NCBI GenBank assembly: GCA_963741625.1
Contig: CAVUIT010000014.1
Span: 1-64,000 of the forward strand
Length of the DNA: 64,000 bases
Direction of reading: 5' to 3'
DNA from: CAWBBA01 sp963741625
GTDB lineage: Bacteria > Desulfobacterota > Desulfomonilia > Desulfomonilales > Desulfomonilaceae
The notes below the pieces were generated by a model. The model searched no databases and had not been told where the DNA came from. It saw nothing but the letters and a program-made list of their open reading frames with translations. Shown piece after piece: positions 35,753 to 44,344 of the stretch. Position numbers and translations under genes: made by a program. Position 1 is the first letter of the stretch; each line of letters opens with the position of its first letter.

Positions 35753-36862
35753 CTATCCTATGGGCAGCCTTCCATATTTGTCTATCAGTTCCACGACCCT
35801 TCCCACCCGGTCAATATCTGCTCCAACGGTTAAATTGTCCCCCATTCCAACGATGAACCGGTATCCAGGCTTCATTTCCTCGAATAGCCCTTTGACATAG
35901 TCATCAAACTCCTCATTGCTCACGGACGGTTCAAACAATATTGAAGGTATTCCGCCCCATAGGGTCACGTGATCCCCCATGGTTCGAAACTCACTCACGG
36001 TGCACTTGGTCTGTGGCACTGGGGTAACTGCTTCAGCTATGTCGAGCATCGTCTCGGCATAGAGCGGGTTCAGGCGCCTCATCTCCCCGTCCGCGTGGGC
36101 CATGGAAAATTTGCCGGCCGCATGGATCTTTTCGTTGGCTTCCCGGAACCAGGGTGTGAAGTACTGTCTAAAAACCGGCGTATGAATGTCGTCGCTCCAA
36201 TTGGCGCAGAGATTGATGATCTCGATGTCCGATGAGAGGCAAATGTCGAGCTTCTTTCGCTCAAGATTCGCCATCGCTTCCATCATTTCCTCAACCTTTT
36301 CCTGTCGATCCATGTACTCGTTGTAAAACAGCTCATAACCCATAATCTCCCGCATCACTCTCTGAGGAGGGCACCATAATCCTGTCCCCGTCATAACGAT
36401 GCCGCGATCTCCCATGTCCTCGAGCTCTTTCGTGTAATCGTCATTGAAGACGGGAACCGTGTGTTCCAATATGTACTTGACGATAGGATAATCGTTCTCA
36501 CTTTTGAAGAGCTTCTCGTGTTCGTAGGCGAGCCAAGGCCCTTCAGCTACAGACCAGAGCAACGATATGGAACAGGTTCCGACGGGGGTTATAAATTCTG
36601 TTATCTCGTAGGGCGGTTCCTTTCTCTTCACGACTTCCATGTCTCGATATTCTTCCTTGCACACTGAGAAGAACCGTTTCTGAGCAGCCGCTCCCTGGTT
36701 AGTAATAATATCGGTCTGAGACCAGCCCTTGTACTTGGCCGGAAGCGAATCATGAGCCGCGTGGTAATTGTACCAAACATCAATGCGAGCCCCGAAAGGA
36801 AGTTTGTCAACCTGCTTGCCCGCAACGACATCAAGAATCCTTTGCTTTTGTGTCAGAGCCAT
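35753..36862 (-). CDS. URO-D-family methyltransferase, cluster II copy 1
   Basis: The 369-aa protein starts MALTQKQRILDVVAGKQVDK. It contains the barrel core (SSDIEIINLCANWSDDIHTP; FSMAHADGEMRRLNPLYAET) and GDHVTLWGGIPSILFEPSVS. The metal-site position is H-A-D-G, again without Cys. It is diverged from the 33124 copy and so is probably a different specificity. It starts 28 bp after the corrinoid protein gene at 36890, in the same operon. Confidence 0.85.
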   Translation of the reverse strand: MALTQKQRILDVVAGKQVDKLPFGARIDVWYNYHAAHDSLPAKYKGWSQTDIITNQGAAAQKRFFSVCKEEYRDMEVVKRKEPPYEITEFITPVGTCSISLLWSVAEGPWLAYEHEKLFKSENDYPIVKYILEHTVPVFNDDYTKELEDMGDRGIVMTGTGLWCPPQRVMREIMGYELFYNEYMDRQEKVEEMMEAMANLERKKLDICLSSDIEIINLCANWSDDIHTPVFRQYFTPWFREANEKIHAAGKFSMAHADGEMRRLNPLYAETMLDIAEAVTPVPQTKCTVSEFRTMGDHVTLWGGIPSILFEPSVSNEEFDDYVKGLFEEMKPGYRFIVGMGDNLTVGADIDRVGRVVELIDKYGRLPIG

Positions 36863-36889
36863 TTTGAGACAACCTCCTGGAATACGCCT

Positions 36890-37534
36890 TCAGCGCTGCA
36901 TGAGCTGTTTGCAGATTTTCACGGCTTGACCGCCGTCGGCCGCATAAGCGTCGGTTCCCATGCGTTTCGCGAAGGCCTCAGTGACAGGTGCTCCGCCCGC
37001 TATGACTTTGACGCTGGAACGCAGTTTTGTTTCCTCAAGTCTTTTAACAACACCGCCTATTTCGTGCATCGTGGTGGTCAGGAGTGATGAAAGGCCGAGG
37101 ATGTCAGGCTTGTGATTCCGAACTTCTTCGCAAAACTTCTCGTCCGACACGTCCGTTCCGAGGTCAATCACCTCAAATCCGACCCCTTTCAAGAAACCGA
37201 CGACGATGTTTTTGCCAATGTCGTGCATGTCCGATTTTACAGTACCGATGAGAATTTTTCCCAGACTTCCAATATCAGTGCCTTCCATCACGGGCTTCAG
37301 GACTTCAAAGGCAATGTTCATGCACCGCGCGGATTTCATCATGTCAGGGAGAAAGTATTCTCCGGTGGAGTATTTCTCTCCAACGACCTCCATACCAGCC
37401 TGCAGCTGATGAATGATATCTTCCGCTCTCATGCCGTCATCAATGGCTTCCTGTGTCAATCGGGCAATGTCTTTCCACTCTCCCGCTATCACGTTCTGAA
37501 CCAGATCCTTTGCTTTGCTCATATATGCCTCCAC
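36890..37534 (-). CDS. B12-binding corrinoid protein, cluster II copy 1
   Basis: The 214-aa protein is the first gene of the - strand operon. A GGAGG sequence (GTGGAGGCATAT) precedes ATG 37534. It has a cap domain (GEKYSTGEYFLPDMMKSARC), the cobalt loop VKSDMHDIGKNIVVGFLKGV and VIAGGAPVTEAFAKRMGTDA. A sigma-54 promoter about 230 bp upstream (37762-37777) probably drives the whole operon through the DUF1638 gene. Confidence 0.93.
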   Translation of the reverse strand: MEAYMSKAKDLVQNVIAGEWKDIARLTQEAIDDGMRAEDIIHQLQAGMEVVGEKYSTGEYFLPDMMKSARCMNIAFEVLKPVMEGTDIGSLGKILIGTVKSDMHDIGKNIVVGFLKGVGFEVIDLGTDVSDEKFCEEVRNHKPDILGLSSLLTTTMHEIGGVVKRLEETKLRSSVKVIAGGAPVTEAFAKRMGTDAYAADGGQAVKICKQLMQR

Positions 37535-37761
37535 GCTGCGTTCTAACTGTAGAGCGCTGTGTCACGGTTAAGCGATTGGGTCGGGATAGTTCCCCTTAGC
37601 CGGCCAATCAGTCATGAGTGCCATCCCGAATCGTCGGTAATGCCTGATCCCCAGTCTTTGGAATGCTCGCCGCGTGGCTCGTGAGATCACCGCTTGTCGG
37701 CACCCGGTTTCGATCCATATCTCACCGGGAATTCCATGAGGGGCGAGATTACTGACGACTT

Positions 37762-37777
37762 TGCAACAAAGGTGCCA
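37762..37777 (-). promoter_or_regulatory. sigma-54 promoter for the cluster II operon
   Basis: On the - strand TGGCACCTTTGTTGCA has the GG and GC elements separated by exactly 10 nt and agrees with TGGCAC-N5-TTGCA. Transcription would start near 37750, giving a leader of about 216 nt before the corrinoid protein. The activator gene lies just upstream (37993-39845). Confidence 0.8.
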
Positions 37778-37992
37778 AACTTCAATAGGTTGGTTTTTCT
37801 GGATTTTAGCTCTTCGGGGATTCGGTAGGTAATCAGAGCCGCTGTCGGACATGTCGCATGTTTACAGCAAACAGGCCTGATATTGGCATGTTAGCAAACA
37901 GCGAATCGGCGATTACAATGTGAATCGCGGAATATCAGTCTTCATAAGGCAGGGTGAATTTCGTGAGAACCCAGGCCGGCCTCAGCGCGGGG

Positions 37993-39845
37993 TTATTTGA
38001 TGTTTCCCCGTGGGATACCATATTTTTTCATCTTCTTAACTACGGACGATTGGCTGATGCCCAGTATTTCCGCTGCCTTACGGGTGCTGCCCGCTTGGCG
38101 GTACGTATCTAATATGAGTTGCCTCTCTTCCTGCCCACGGCTCTCCTTGAGCAAGGAGAGCCTCGCACAACTGCTCAGCACGAAGCTGTGGGAGAAGCCG
38201 TGGAGGGAATCCAGGTTGATGCAGTCATCGCGACAAGTGACCACAAGACGCTCTATCGTGTTTTCGAGCTCTCGGACATTGCCAGGCCAGCCGTAACCAA
38301 CCAGGCAATTCATCACGTCTTGATGAATCCATTTCTGGTAGCCGTAACGAGAGTTGAATTTGAGCAAGAACTCGGTTACGAGAGGGATGACGTCTTCCCG
38401 TCGCTCCCTCAGCGGCGGCAACGTTATGGGAACAACGTTTAGTCGATAAAAAAGGTCTTGACGAAAGGTCTTTTCACGAACCATTTGCTCCAGCTCTCTA
38501 TTCGTCGCGGCAAGAATCCGCACATCGAGGTCTATGGTCTTTGTGCCGCCTACTCTTGTTATCTGCTTGTTTTGAATGGCCTTGAGCACTTTGACCTGGA
38601 GGTCCAGCGGGAGATCTCCGACTTCATCGAGGAACAACGTTCCGCCTTGGGCAAGTTCGAAGAGGCCGGCCTTACCCTGTCTCAGGGCACCCGTGAATGC
38701 CCCTGCTTCATAACCAAACAACTCGGATTCCAGCAAGTTGCCGGGTATGGCACCGCAATTGATATCGATGAATGGTTTCAGGGCTCGCTTGCTGGCACGG
38801 TGTATTAGCCTCGCAAACAGATCCTTCCCGACCCCTGATTCCCCTAGAATGAGAACACTCGAATCTACCTGCGCAACGTGAAGAGCAAGTTCCACCCTCT
38901 GCTTCAGAGCCGGACCGTTGGCGATGATTTTCTTGTAAGGTAGCTGTGCATGCAGTTTCTTGAGTTCTTCGTAATACGAGTTTCGAACTGCTTCACTTTC
39001 AGCCAGTCTCTGCTTGAGATCGCTCAACTCGGTGGTGTCCCTGACTACGGTCACAACGCGAATGATTTCGCCACGATCGTTGAAGACCGGATTACCCGTT
39101 AGCAACAACTCTCTGCCATTTCTCACATCCACAATGGTGTACAGCGCTCTCCGATTTATCACTATGTCGCTCACCGATCGTCCGATGTACCCCTCTTCGA
39201 CTAGTTCATGAACGTTTTTTCCCACGTATTCTTCGTCAAGAATGCCGACCAGGCTTTTGTACGCCTTATTAACCCTAAGAATTACCCCTTTCTCGTCAGC
39301 GAGGACGAGTCCATCGGCGACCGATTCGAATATTCCGTTCAGTTGTTGATTGACGGCTTTGACACTCTCCAGTTCTTCAGACAGTTCTTCAAGTTCAGAG
39401 GTGGCCTGAAAGACGCCGATAGCACCGACGATCTGATCTCCCCTTCTAATGGCCATCCGGTTAGCGAACACGGTGTGACCATTGATAGTCATAGATTGAT
39501 TCATTTCATCGCGGCCGCTGTTCATGACTTCGAGAAGCCCTGTGGTTGGAATGAGTTCATCCACGCGGCTTCCCACGGCACCGCGATATCGGTCCCGATA
39601 ATCCGTGCGGCGGTCTCGTTCAAGGACGTAATACATCCTTGAGAATCGACAGCGACGAACCCATTGCGCGAAAAATCGACTATGTTCAGCCATTCACTTG
39701 TACTGAGTTGGAGCGGAGCGGTTGCTTTGCGGTGTGATATGGCAGCACGTCTATCATGCGACCCTCCCGGACTCACATCTGATGAATCGACTTTTGCGCT
39801 GAAGCTCATTTCCGTGGGAATCGTCTGTGGGGGCCTCTTTTTCAT
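37993..39845 (-). CDS. PAS-containing sigma-54-dependent transcriptional activator, one frameshift
   Basis: ATG 39845 (AGGGGGA upstream) encodes an N-terminal PAS (STSEWLNIVDFSRNGFVAVD). One G is missing near 39581; restoring it joins GTDIA to GAVGSRVDELIPTTGLLEVM. A second PAS (LNGIFESVADGLVLADEKG) follows, then the AAA+ domain with Walker A (GESGVGKDLFARLI), the sigma-54 contact loop EAGAFTGALRQG, Walker B (GTLFLDEVGDLP) and a Fis-type helix-turn-helix (TRKAAEILGISQSSVVKKMK). About 617 aa. It is the obvious activator of the two sigma-54 promoters that flank it; PAS may sense the substrate or redox state. Confidence 0.92.
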
Positions 39846-40431
39846 TGCAAGATCCCCCTGCTGTTATGCTCGGCTAGCCGCCAATTGCCGGTAAACTCGG
39901 TCACATAATTCCTGTGTAACGAGATCTTGTGACGTGTGGACCGATTCCGGTACGGCCGACTTCAACAACCCTTCTTCGCCAGGTCGTCGTTATCTCAACG
40001 TCATCCCTTCCACACGCTGCATGAAGATCACCAACGGGTCGCCATCGCTCGTCATCTTGGAGTAATCCAGTGGCTTCGTCAACCCCCCATTACAGGATAT
40101 TTCACTCATCTAACCGGTCGAAGGGTCCGACAGCCTCTTCGACAGAGTCAATCCGGTAATAGAAGAACCTTGAAGCGGAAAAACATCGGTTTAGCGCGAT
40201 CCTCTCAAAGGATTCCGGACATTCGGCAAGAACACCCTTCACCGGCCCCGCGATTCTCCCTCCGATTCTTTATAAAGATAATGGAGTATTAGGCGCATCA
40301 CTCGCTCGAACGCCGCTCGCGGGCCTCGTAAGCCGAAGTTATGAGCGACGTGGTCACTCCTCCCGTTTCTGAAGATAGGCAAATGAATCACCGGCCATGT
40401 GCAGATAACTGAAATTACCATTAATTCTAAA
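39846..40431. other. regulatory intergenic region upstream of the second pterin methyltransferase
   Basis: About 590 bp between the activator gene and the + strand sigma-54 promoter. No supportable gene is present. Upstream activating sites for the activator are expected here; I could not identify a convincing repeated motif. Confidence 0.4.
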
Positions 40432-40447
40432 TGGCACGCCGTTTGCT
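40432..40447 (+). promoter_or_regulatory. sigma-54 promoter for the pterin methyltransferase gene
   Basis: TGGCACGCCGTTTGCT has GG and GC elements separated by 10 nt. Transcription would begin near 40458, leaving a leader of about 218 nt before ATG 40676. That length nearly equals the leader of the cluster II operon. Confidence 0.8.
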
Positions 40448-40675
40448 CAGCAAGAGCCGACGTCGGGCCTTCATGCACCGCCGGCAGAAGCCTGAGCAGG
40501 ACCAAGAAATGCTGCAGGACTCACCGTCCAGCCAATATATACACAGTGCTTCGACGTCTCTTCGTCAGAAATAGGAGTGTGGGTTGCCTGGATTGCCCTA
40601 TTCCATGACATACACTGCTCAAGAAACCGGCGCGGAAACTGTCCCTGCGATGCCGAATCCGAATGGAGAAGTCCG

Positions 40676-41476
40676 ATGCTAATCATAGGAGAAAAGATCA
40701 ACAGCAGCATACCATCCACGGCCGCTGCCATCGAGAAAAGAGATGCCGACTACATCCGCAGACTGGCCAGAGACCAGGTCGAGGCGGGAGCCGGGATGAT
40801 CGACGTGAATGCCGGAACCTTTCTTGACGAGGAAGTGGAACTCTTGAAGTGGCTCATAAACTTGGTGCAGGAAGTGACGGATGTTCCGCTCTGCGTAGAC
40901 AGTCCAAATCCCGTTGCGTTGAAGGCAGTTCTGCCTCTGCATCGCGGAAAAGCCCTCGTCAACTCCATCTCATTGGAAGGCGGTCGTTACGAGAGCGTTC
41001 TTCCTGTGGTAAAGGAATCGGGAGCGTCCGTGGTCGCTCTTTGTATGGACGACCGTGGCATTCCCAATGACGCCCAAGGTCGCATCGACATTGCGTGTAG
41101 ACTTGCTGAGAAACTCGGCGACGAAGGCATAAGCACCAGTGACATCTATTTTGATGTCCTCGTACAACCGATAAGCGTGAATGACACCTTTGGAATGGCA
41201 GCAATCGATGCCGTCAAGGGAATCCGCGAGCGCATCCCCGGTGCTCATACCACCTGCGGGTTGAGCAACGTTTCGTTCGGACTTCCCGAACGTAAACTAC
41301 TCAATAGCGTTTTTGCCGTGGCGCTCATCTGCGCCGGTATGGACACTTTGATCATCGACCCACTTGACCGCCGGATTATGGCTTCGATTGTGGCCGCACA
41401 TGCCGTTACCGGACAGGACAAGTTCTGCGAAGAATATCTCAGCGCTTATCGTCGGGGCAGGTTTAAGGTCGTATGA
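40676..41476 (+). CDS. methyltetrahydrofolate:corrinoid methyltransferase (pterin-binding), cluster II
   Basis: ATG 40676 (MLIIGEKINSSIPSTAAAIE, GGAG upstream) is used, since residues encoded before it lie in the transcript leader. 266 aa. Motifs parallel those of the gene at 29621: GMIDVNAGTFLDEEVELLKW, CVDSPNPVALKAVLP, LVNSISLEGG and TTCGLSNVSFGLPERKLLNS. It should receive methyl groups from the cluster II corrinoid proteins. It has its own sigma-54 promoter and overlaps the convergent PurQ-like gene by 14 bp. Confidence 0.92.
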   Translation: MLIIGEKINSSIPSTAAAIEKRDADYIRRLARDQVEAGAGMIDVNAGTFLDEEVELLKWLINLVQEVTDVPLCVDSPNPVALKAVLPLHRGKALVNSISLEGGRYESVLPVVKESGASVVALCMDDRGIPNDAQGRIDIACRLAEKLGDEGISTSDIYFDVLVQPISVNDTFGMAAIDAVKGIRERIPGAHTTCGLSNVSFGLPERKLLNSVFAVALICAGMDTLIIDPLDRRIMASIVAAHAVTGQDKFCEEYLSAYRRGRFKVV

Positions 41477-42260
41477 TGAACTTAGCTGAGCGGTTTCGAG
41501 AAGAGACTTCCGGCAACTCTTCTCGGGTCCATCGAGGATGATTAGTCCGGTGGAGAAAACCCTCCGGATGAGGCATCAGTCCGAATACGCGGCCAGTGGG
41601 ATCACAAAGTCCCGCAATTGCTTGCTCGGAACCATTCGGATTGAATGGATAGGTCATGGTTGGCTCGTTACCGTCCTCCAGAGCATACCTCACAGGCGCC
41701 TGATGGGCTTCCAGAAGGGCTATCGAAAGCTCCGGAAGCCGTCCCACAATCTTCCCTTCCCCATGCCGCACAGGCAGGTACAGCCGTTGTATGCCACGGG
41801 TGAAGACGCAGGGAGAATCCTGGTCAACCATCAGATGAACCCAACGATCTTCGAATCTGCCTTGATCGTTGCCCGTAAGGCTCAGATCCCTCCTGGTATA
41901 GTCACCATTGACGGCTGGCAACATACCGAGTTTCGTCAGAAGCTGAAAGCCGTTGCAGATCCCCAGCACAAGGCCGCCTGCGCCCACAAACCTTATCAGC
42001 CTGTCGATCAGCCTCTCTCCATTAACTCGGGAATTCCTGATGCGGTTGGCGCAGGCTTGAGCCGCGCCAAGGTCGTCGCCATCCAGGAAACCACCGGGGA
42101 ACACGATAATCTGATACGCAGCCGGATCTACCTCTCCCTGTGCCAAAAGATTCAAATGGACAAGGTCAACTGCGTCAAATCCACCCAGTTCCAGAGCGCG
42201 GCGGGTTTCATGCTCGCAGTTGATGCCGTGACCGGTGGGGACCAGAGCCTTTATTTTCAT
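41463..42260 (-). CDS. PurQ-like class I glutamine amidotransferase
   Basis: ATG 42260 (MKIKALVPTGHGINCEHETR) is preferred; nine more residues are possible from 42287. The 265-aa protein has the amidotransferase nucleophile (LVLGICNGFQLLTKLG), IIVFPGGFLDGDDLGAAQAC and the His-Glu pair (GLMPHPEGFLHRTNHP). In purine synthesis PurQ supplies ammonia to PurL. No purL or purS is nearby, and an 81-bp leader shared with the next gene upstream precedes it, so it may belong to another pathway. Confidence 0.82.
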   Translation of the reverse strand: MKIKALVPTGHGINCEHETRRALELGGFDAVDLVHLNLLAQGEVDPAAYQIIVFPGGFLDGDDLGAAQACANRIRNSRVNGERLIDRLIRFVGAGGLVLGICNGFQLLTKLGMLPAVNGDYTRRDLSLTGNDQGRFEDRWVHLMVDQDSPCVFTRGIQRLYLPVRHGEGKIVGRLPELSIALLEAHQAPVRYALEDGNEPTMTYPFNPNGSEQAIAGLCDPTGRVFGLMPHPEGFLHRTNHPRWTREELPEVSSRNRSAKFIIRP

Positions 42261-42305
42261 GTTTTTTCCCAGAAATGCGAATGGCATGCCGTGCGACTAA
42301 TCTGG

Positions 42306-42386
42306 AATTATGCGTGGTCTTGCCATTTATCTGGCCTTTGCGCCAGTGACCGGTCGGGGGATGGTGACATTGACCCCGAGAAGACC
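42306..42386 (-). repeat. leader repeat copy 2, upstream of the PurQ-like gene
   Basis: About 75 percent identical to 42771-42852 by eye, same strand. Shared blocks on the - strand include ACCATCCC, CGAC, GGTCAC and AAATGGCAAGACC. Differences cluster at every third base in one frame (GLLGV..TIPR.VT), which hints at former coding sequence. Confidence 0.6.
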
Positions 42387-42433
42387 CCGGTACCATCGCT
42401 ACAAGGCCCGAGTGAGGCTGGTGTGCGGTATGC

Positions 42434-42727
42434 TTAAGGTTCGTGGAACATGGGTGTTCCGAGCTCCGTGAGACGGAAGTGGCCAAACACGTGATGCCCG
42501 TCGTAATCGAGGACCCGCAAGTCGTCTTGTTGATGCAGGTCACTCATAATTGCGCTGAAATGGTGACCGTATTTTGCTTTTGCCGATTCCACAGGAACCT
42601 CAAAGGCTATGAACTTCTTGATCCCTTTCGTCGACAGTTTTTCAAGTAGACGGGGATCCATAAGAGATTCGTATGAGGTCAAAATCAGAATGGGTCCTGA
42701 ACCAGAAACGAAAATGCCTGCCTTCAT
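42434..42727 (-). CDS. conserved hypothetical protein (97 aa)
   Basis: AAGGAG lies 9 nt before ATG 42727. The protein reads MKAGIFVSGSGPILILTSYE, then KGIKKFIAFEVPVESAKAKY and DDLRVLDYDGHHVFGHFRLT, ending with PMFHEP. It has no signal peptide or Cys. The compact alpha/beta pattern suggests a small folded domain. I know it only as a conserved unknown of anaerobes. It is probably co-transcribed with the PurQ-like gene 173 bp downstream. Confidence 0.72.
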   Translation of the reverse strand: MKAGIFVSGSGPILILTSYESLMDPRLLEKLSTKGIKKFIAFEVPVESAKAKYGHHFSAIMSDLHQQDDLRVLDYDGHHVFGHFRLTELGTPMFHEP

Positions 42728-42770
42728 GGTACGTGCTCCTTCCAGTGATGAGCGGCTATCCTCTTGGCCA

Positions 42771-42852
42771 AATTATGCGCCGGTCTTGCCATTTCGGGGG
42801 TGTTTGGGCTGGTGACCCGTCGCGGGATGGTTCCCTTGACACCCAAAAGGCC
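42771..42852 (-). repeat. leader repeat copy 1, upstream of the 97-aa protein gene
   Basis: The partner of 42306-42386. Each copy lies 40-50 bp before a start codon on the same strand. A more distant third relative may exist at about 42945-43055. Confidence 0.6.
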
Positions 42853-43179
42853 CACATATCTCCTCACACTGGACCCTATAGAGGCAAAACCGTCGTCACG
42901 TTGCTGAAAAAGCCTCTTTCATCCTGTTCTTGAGCATAATCACCGCATGGCCCCCGGTCAAGCACATCCTGCACCTGGTCCCTTACCCGAACACTACCTG
43001 GTGGGTGTGCCGGGCCCCGAGAAGGCTCGATGCCACAGACAAGCTACAAGATCAAAGGACCTGGTACGGCTATAGGCTGTTGGTTATGAGAAAGAAAGAT
43101 TCTCAGCTCTGGGACATTCATATGAATACTTATGTTGAGCAGCTAAGTTATATATAGCCTTTCAGAAAGAGAGAATTAG

Positions 43180-43389
43180 CACCAGGCCAACAGCGCGGGC
43201 GGCGTTATGGGCAAGATGATCGACGCTTAGAGCATTGTGGTAGCCAGTATTGCAACCCAATGGTATGGCCACGAGGGTGACATCTTGCGGTACGTTTTCT
43301 TCCACAGCCTTGCCTTGGCGGCGCTGGTGGGCTGTCTGGTCTTCCTCCAGGCTTATGTGTATCCGTTTACTGCTCTCGTAGTTCGCTGA
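43180..43389 (+). pseudogene. L-lactate permease (LctP family), C-terminal remnant with in-frame TAG
   Basis: The frame ending at 43389 reads QANSAGGVMGKMIDA, a TAG at 43228-43230, then SIVVASIATQWYGHEGDILR and FFHSLALAALVGCLVFLQAY. This matches the conserved end of lactate permeases, where the residue at the TAG is normally Gln, so CAG to TAG is likely. The rest of the gene is absent upstream. Its position before lutABC suggests a former lactate uptake and oxidation operon. Confidence 0.75.
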
Positions 43390-43406
43390 TGCCGCGGCGA
43401 GGTATT

Positions 43407-43443
43407 GGAGCCGGTTCTTTCCTACCTCCTTGCTTCCGGCTCC
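43407..43443 (+). terminator. stem-loop after the permease remnant
   Basis: GGAGCCGG and CCGGCTCC form a perfect 8-bp stem with a 21-nt loop, just after the permease stop. It may be the old terminator of the permease gene. Confidence 0.4.
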
Positions 43444-43465
43444 GATACTTCATTCACAGCCTCCG

Positions 43466-43497
43466 TAGCAAGTTGCCATCCTGGCGGTAACTTGCTA
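43466..43497 (+). promoter_or_regulatory. strong stem-loop in the lutA leader
   Basis: TAGCAAGTT and AACTTGCTA, extended by G-T, C-G and C-G pairs, give a 12-bp stem with an 8-nt loop, about 120 bp before lutA. No T-tract follows, so a leader RNA or protein-binding structure is as likely as a terminator. Confidence 0.4.
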
Positions 43498-43618
43498 TGG
43501 ACTCGTAGGGTAGTAAAGGCATGCCTCACATGTTGCCGCGATCTGGATCGCTCTTCGATTATGGCGATATTCGGTATGCGGATGACGACGAGAGGTTGCC
43601 CTACCCGCGGAGGTGTTG

Positions 43619-44344
43619 ATGCGCGTTCAACTATTCGGCACATGCCTTATCGACACAATGTATCCCGAAACAGGGGAGGCCACAATCCGGCTGCTCCGGC
43701 ACTTCGGCGTGGAAGTGGGATATCCGGCAGGACAGACCTGCTGCGGCAAACCCGCGGACAGCGGCGGGTACACTCGTGAATCAAGGAAAGCCGCGGAACA
43801 TTGTATTTCCGTTTTCGAGGGGAGTAACGATCCTATTGTCATCCCTTCGGGCTCTTGTGCGTCCATGGTGAAGAATCACTATCCGGAACTGTTCAAAGAT
43901 GACGGCCGGATGCGTGCAAAGGCAGAGGTCATAGCAGAGCGCACCTATGAGCTGAGCCAGTTCCTTGTCAAGGTTCTGAAGGTCCATGAAGCCAATCTGT
44001 CCGGAAAAGGGAAGATCACTTACCATGCCTCCTGTCAGCTCACGAGAGAACTCGGGGTCAGAGAAGAGCCACTGCTTCTCTTGCAGTCTCTGAAGGGGGC
44101 TGAATTCGTTCAACTCCCTCATGCGGACCGTTGCTGCGGTTTTGGAGGGATCTTCATGGCCAAGCTTCCCGAGGTCTCGATGGCTTTGGCGGACGAGAAG
44201 CTTGACACAATTCTTGCCACAGGGGCTGACACAGTCACGGGCTGCGACCACGGTTGTCTCATGAATATCGCCGACGCGATCAGGCGACGGGGCAGCGCCG
44301 TGCAGGTCAAGCACATAGCGGTGGTGCTGGCGGAGGGTCTATGA
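43619..44344 (+). CDS. lutA: lactate utilization protein LutA (CCG-domain Fe-S subunit)
   Basis: ATG 43619 has CGGAGG 5 nt upstream; in-frame GTG and TTG codons just before it are less likely. The 241-aa protein carries two cysteine-rich CCG domains (AGQTCCGKPADSGG; ADRCCGFGGIFMAKLPEVSM) as in LutA/YkgE and HdrB/GlpC. LutABC oxidises L-lactate to pyruvate. Its stop overlaps the lutB start. Confidence 0.9.
   Translation: MRVQLFGTCLIDTMYPETGEATIRLLRHFGVEVGYPAGQTCCGKPADSGGYTRESRKAAEHCISVFEGSNDPIVIPSGSCASMVKNHYPELFKDDGRMRAKAEVIAERTYELSQFLVKVLKVHEANLSGKGKITYHASCQLTRELGVREEPLLLLQSLKGAEFVQLPHADRCCGFGGIFMAKLPEVSMALADEKLDTILATGADTVTGCDHGCLMNIADAIRRRGSAVQVKHIAVVLAEGL

Noticed and set aside
37535..37760. 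Cobalamin riboswitch in the leader of the corrinoid operon
   Set aside because: No B12-box-like conserved sequence could be found in this leader or in that of 40676; the sigma-54 promoter explains regulation.
37568..37852. A 94-codon - strand frame before the cluster II corrinoid gene
   Set aside because: A near-perfect sigma-54 promoter (37762-37777) lies inside it and most of it would be the operon leader; no ribosome site.
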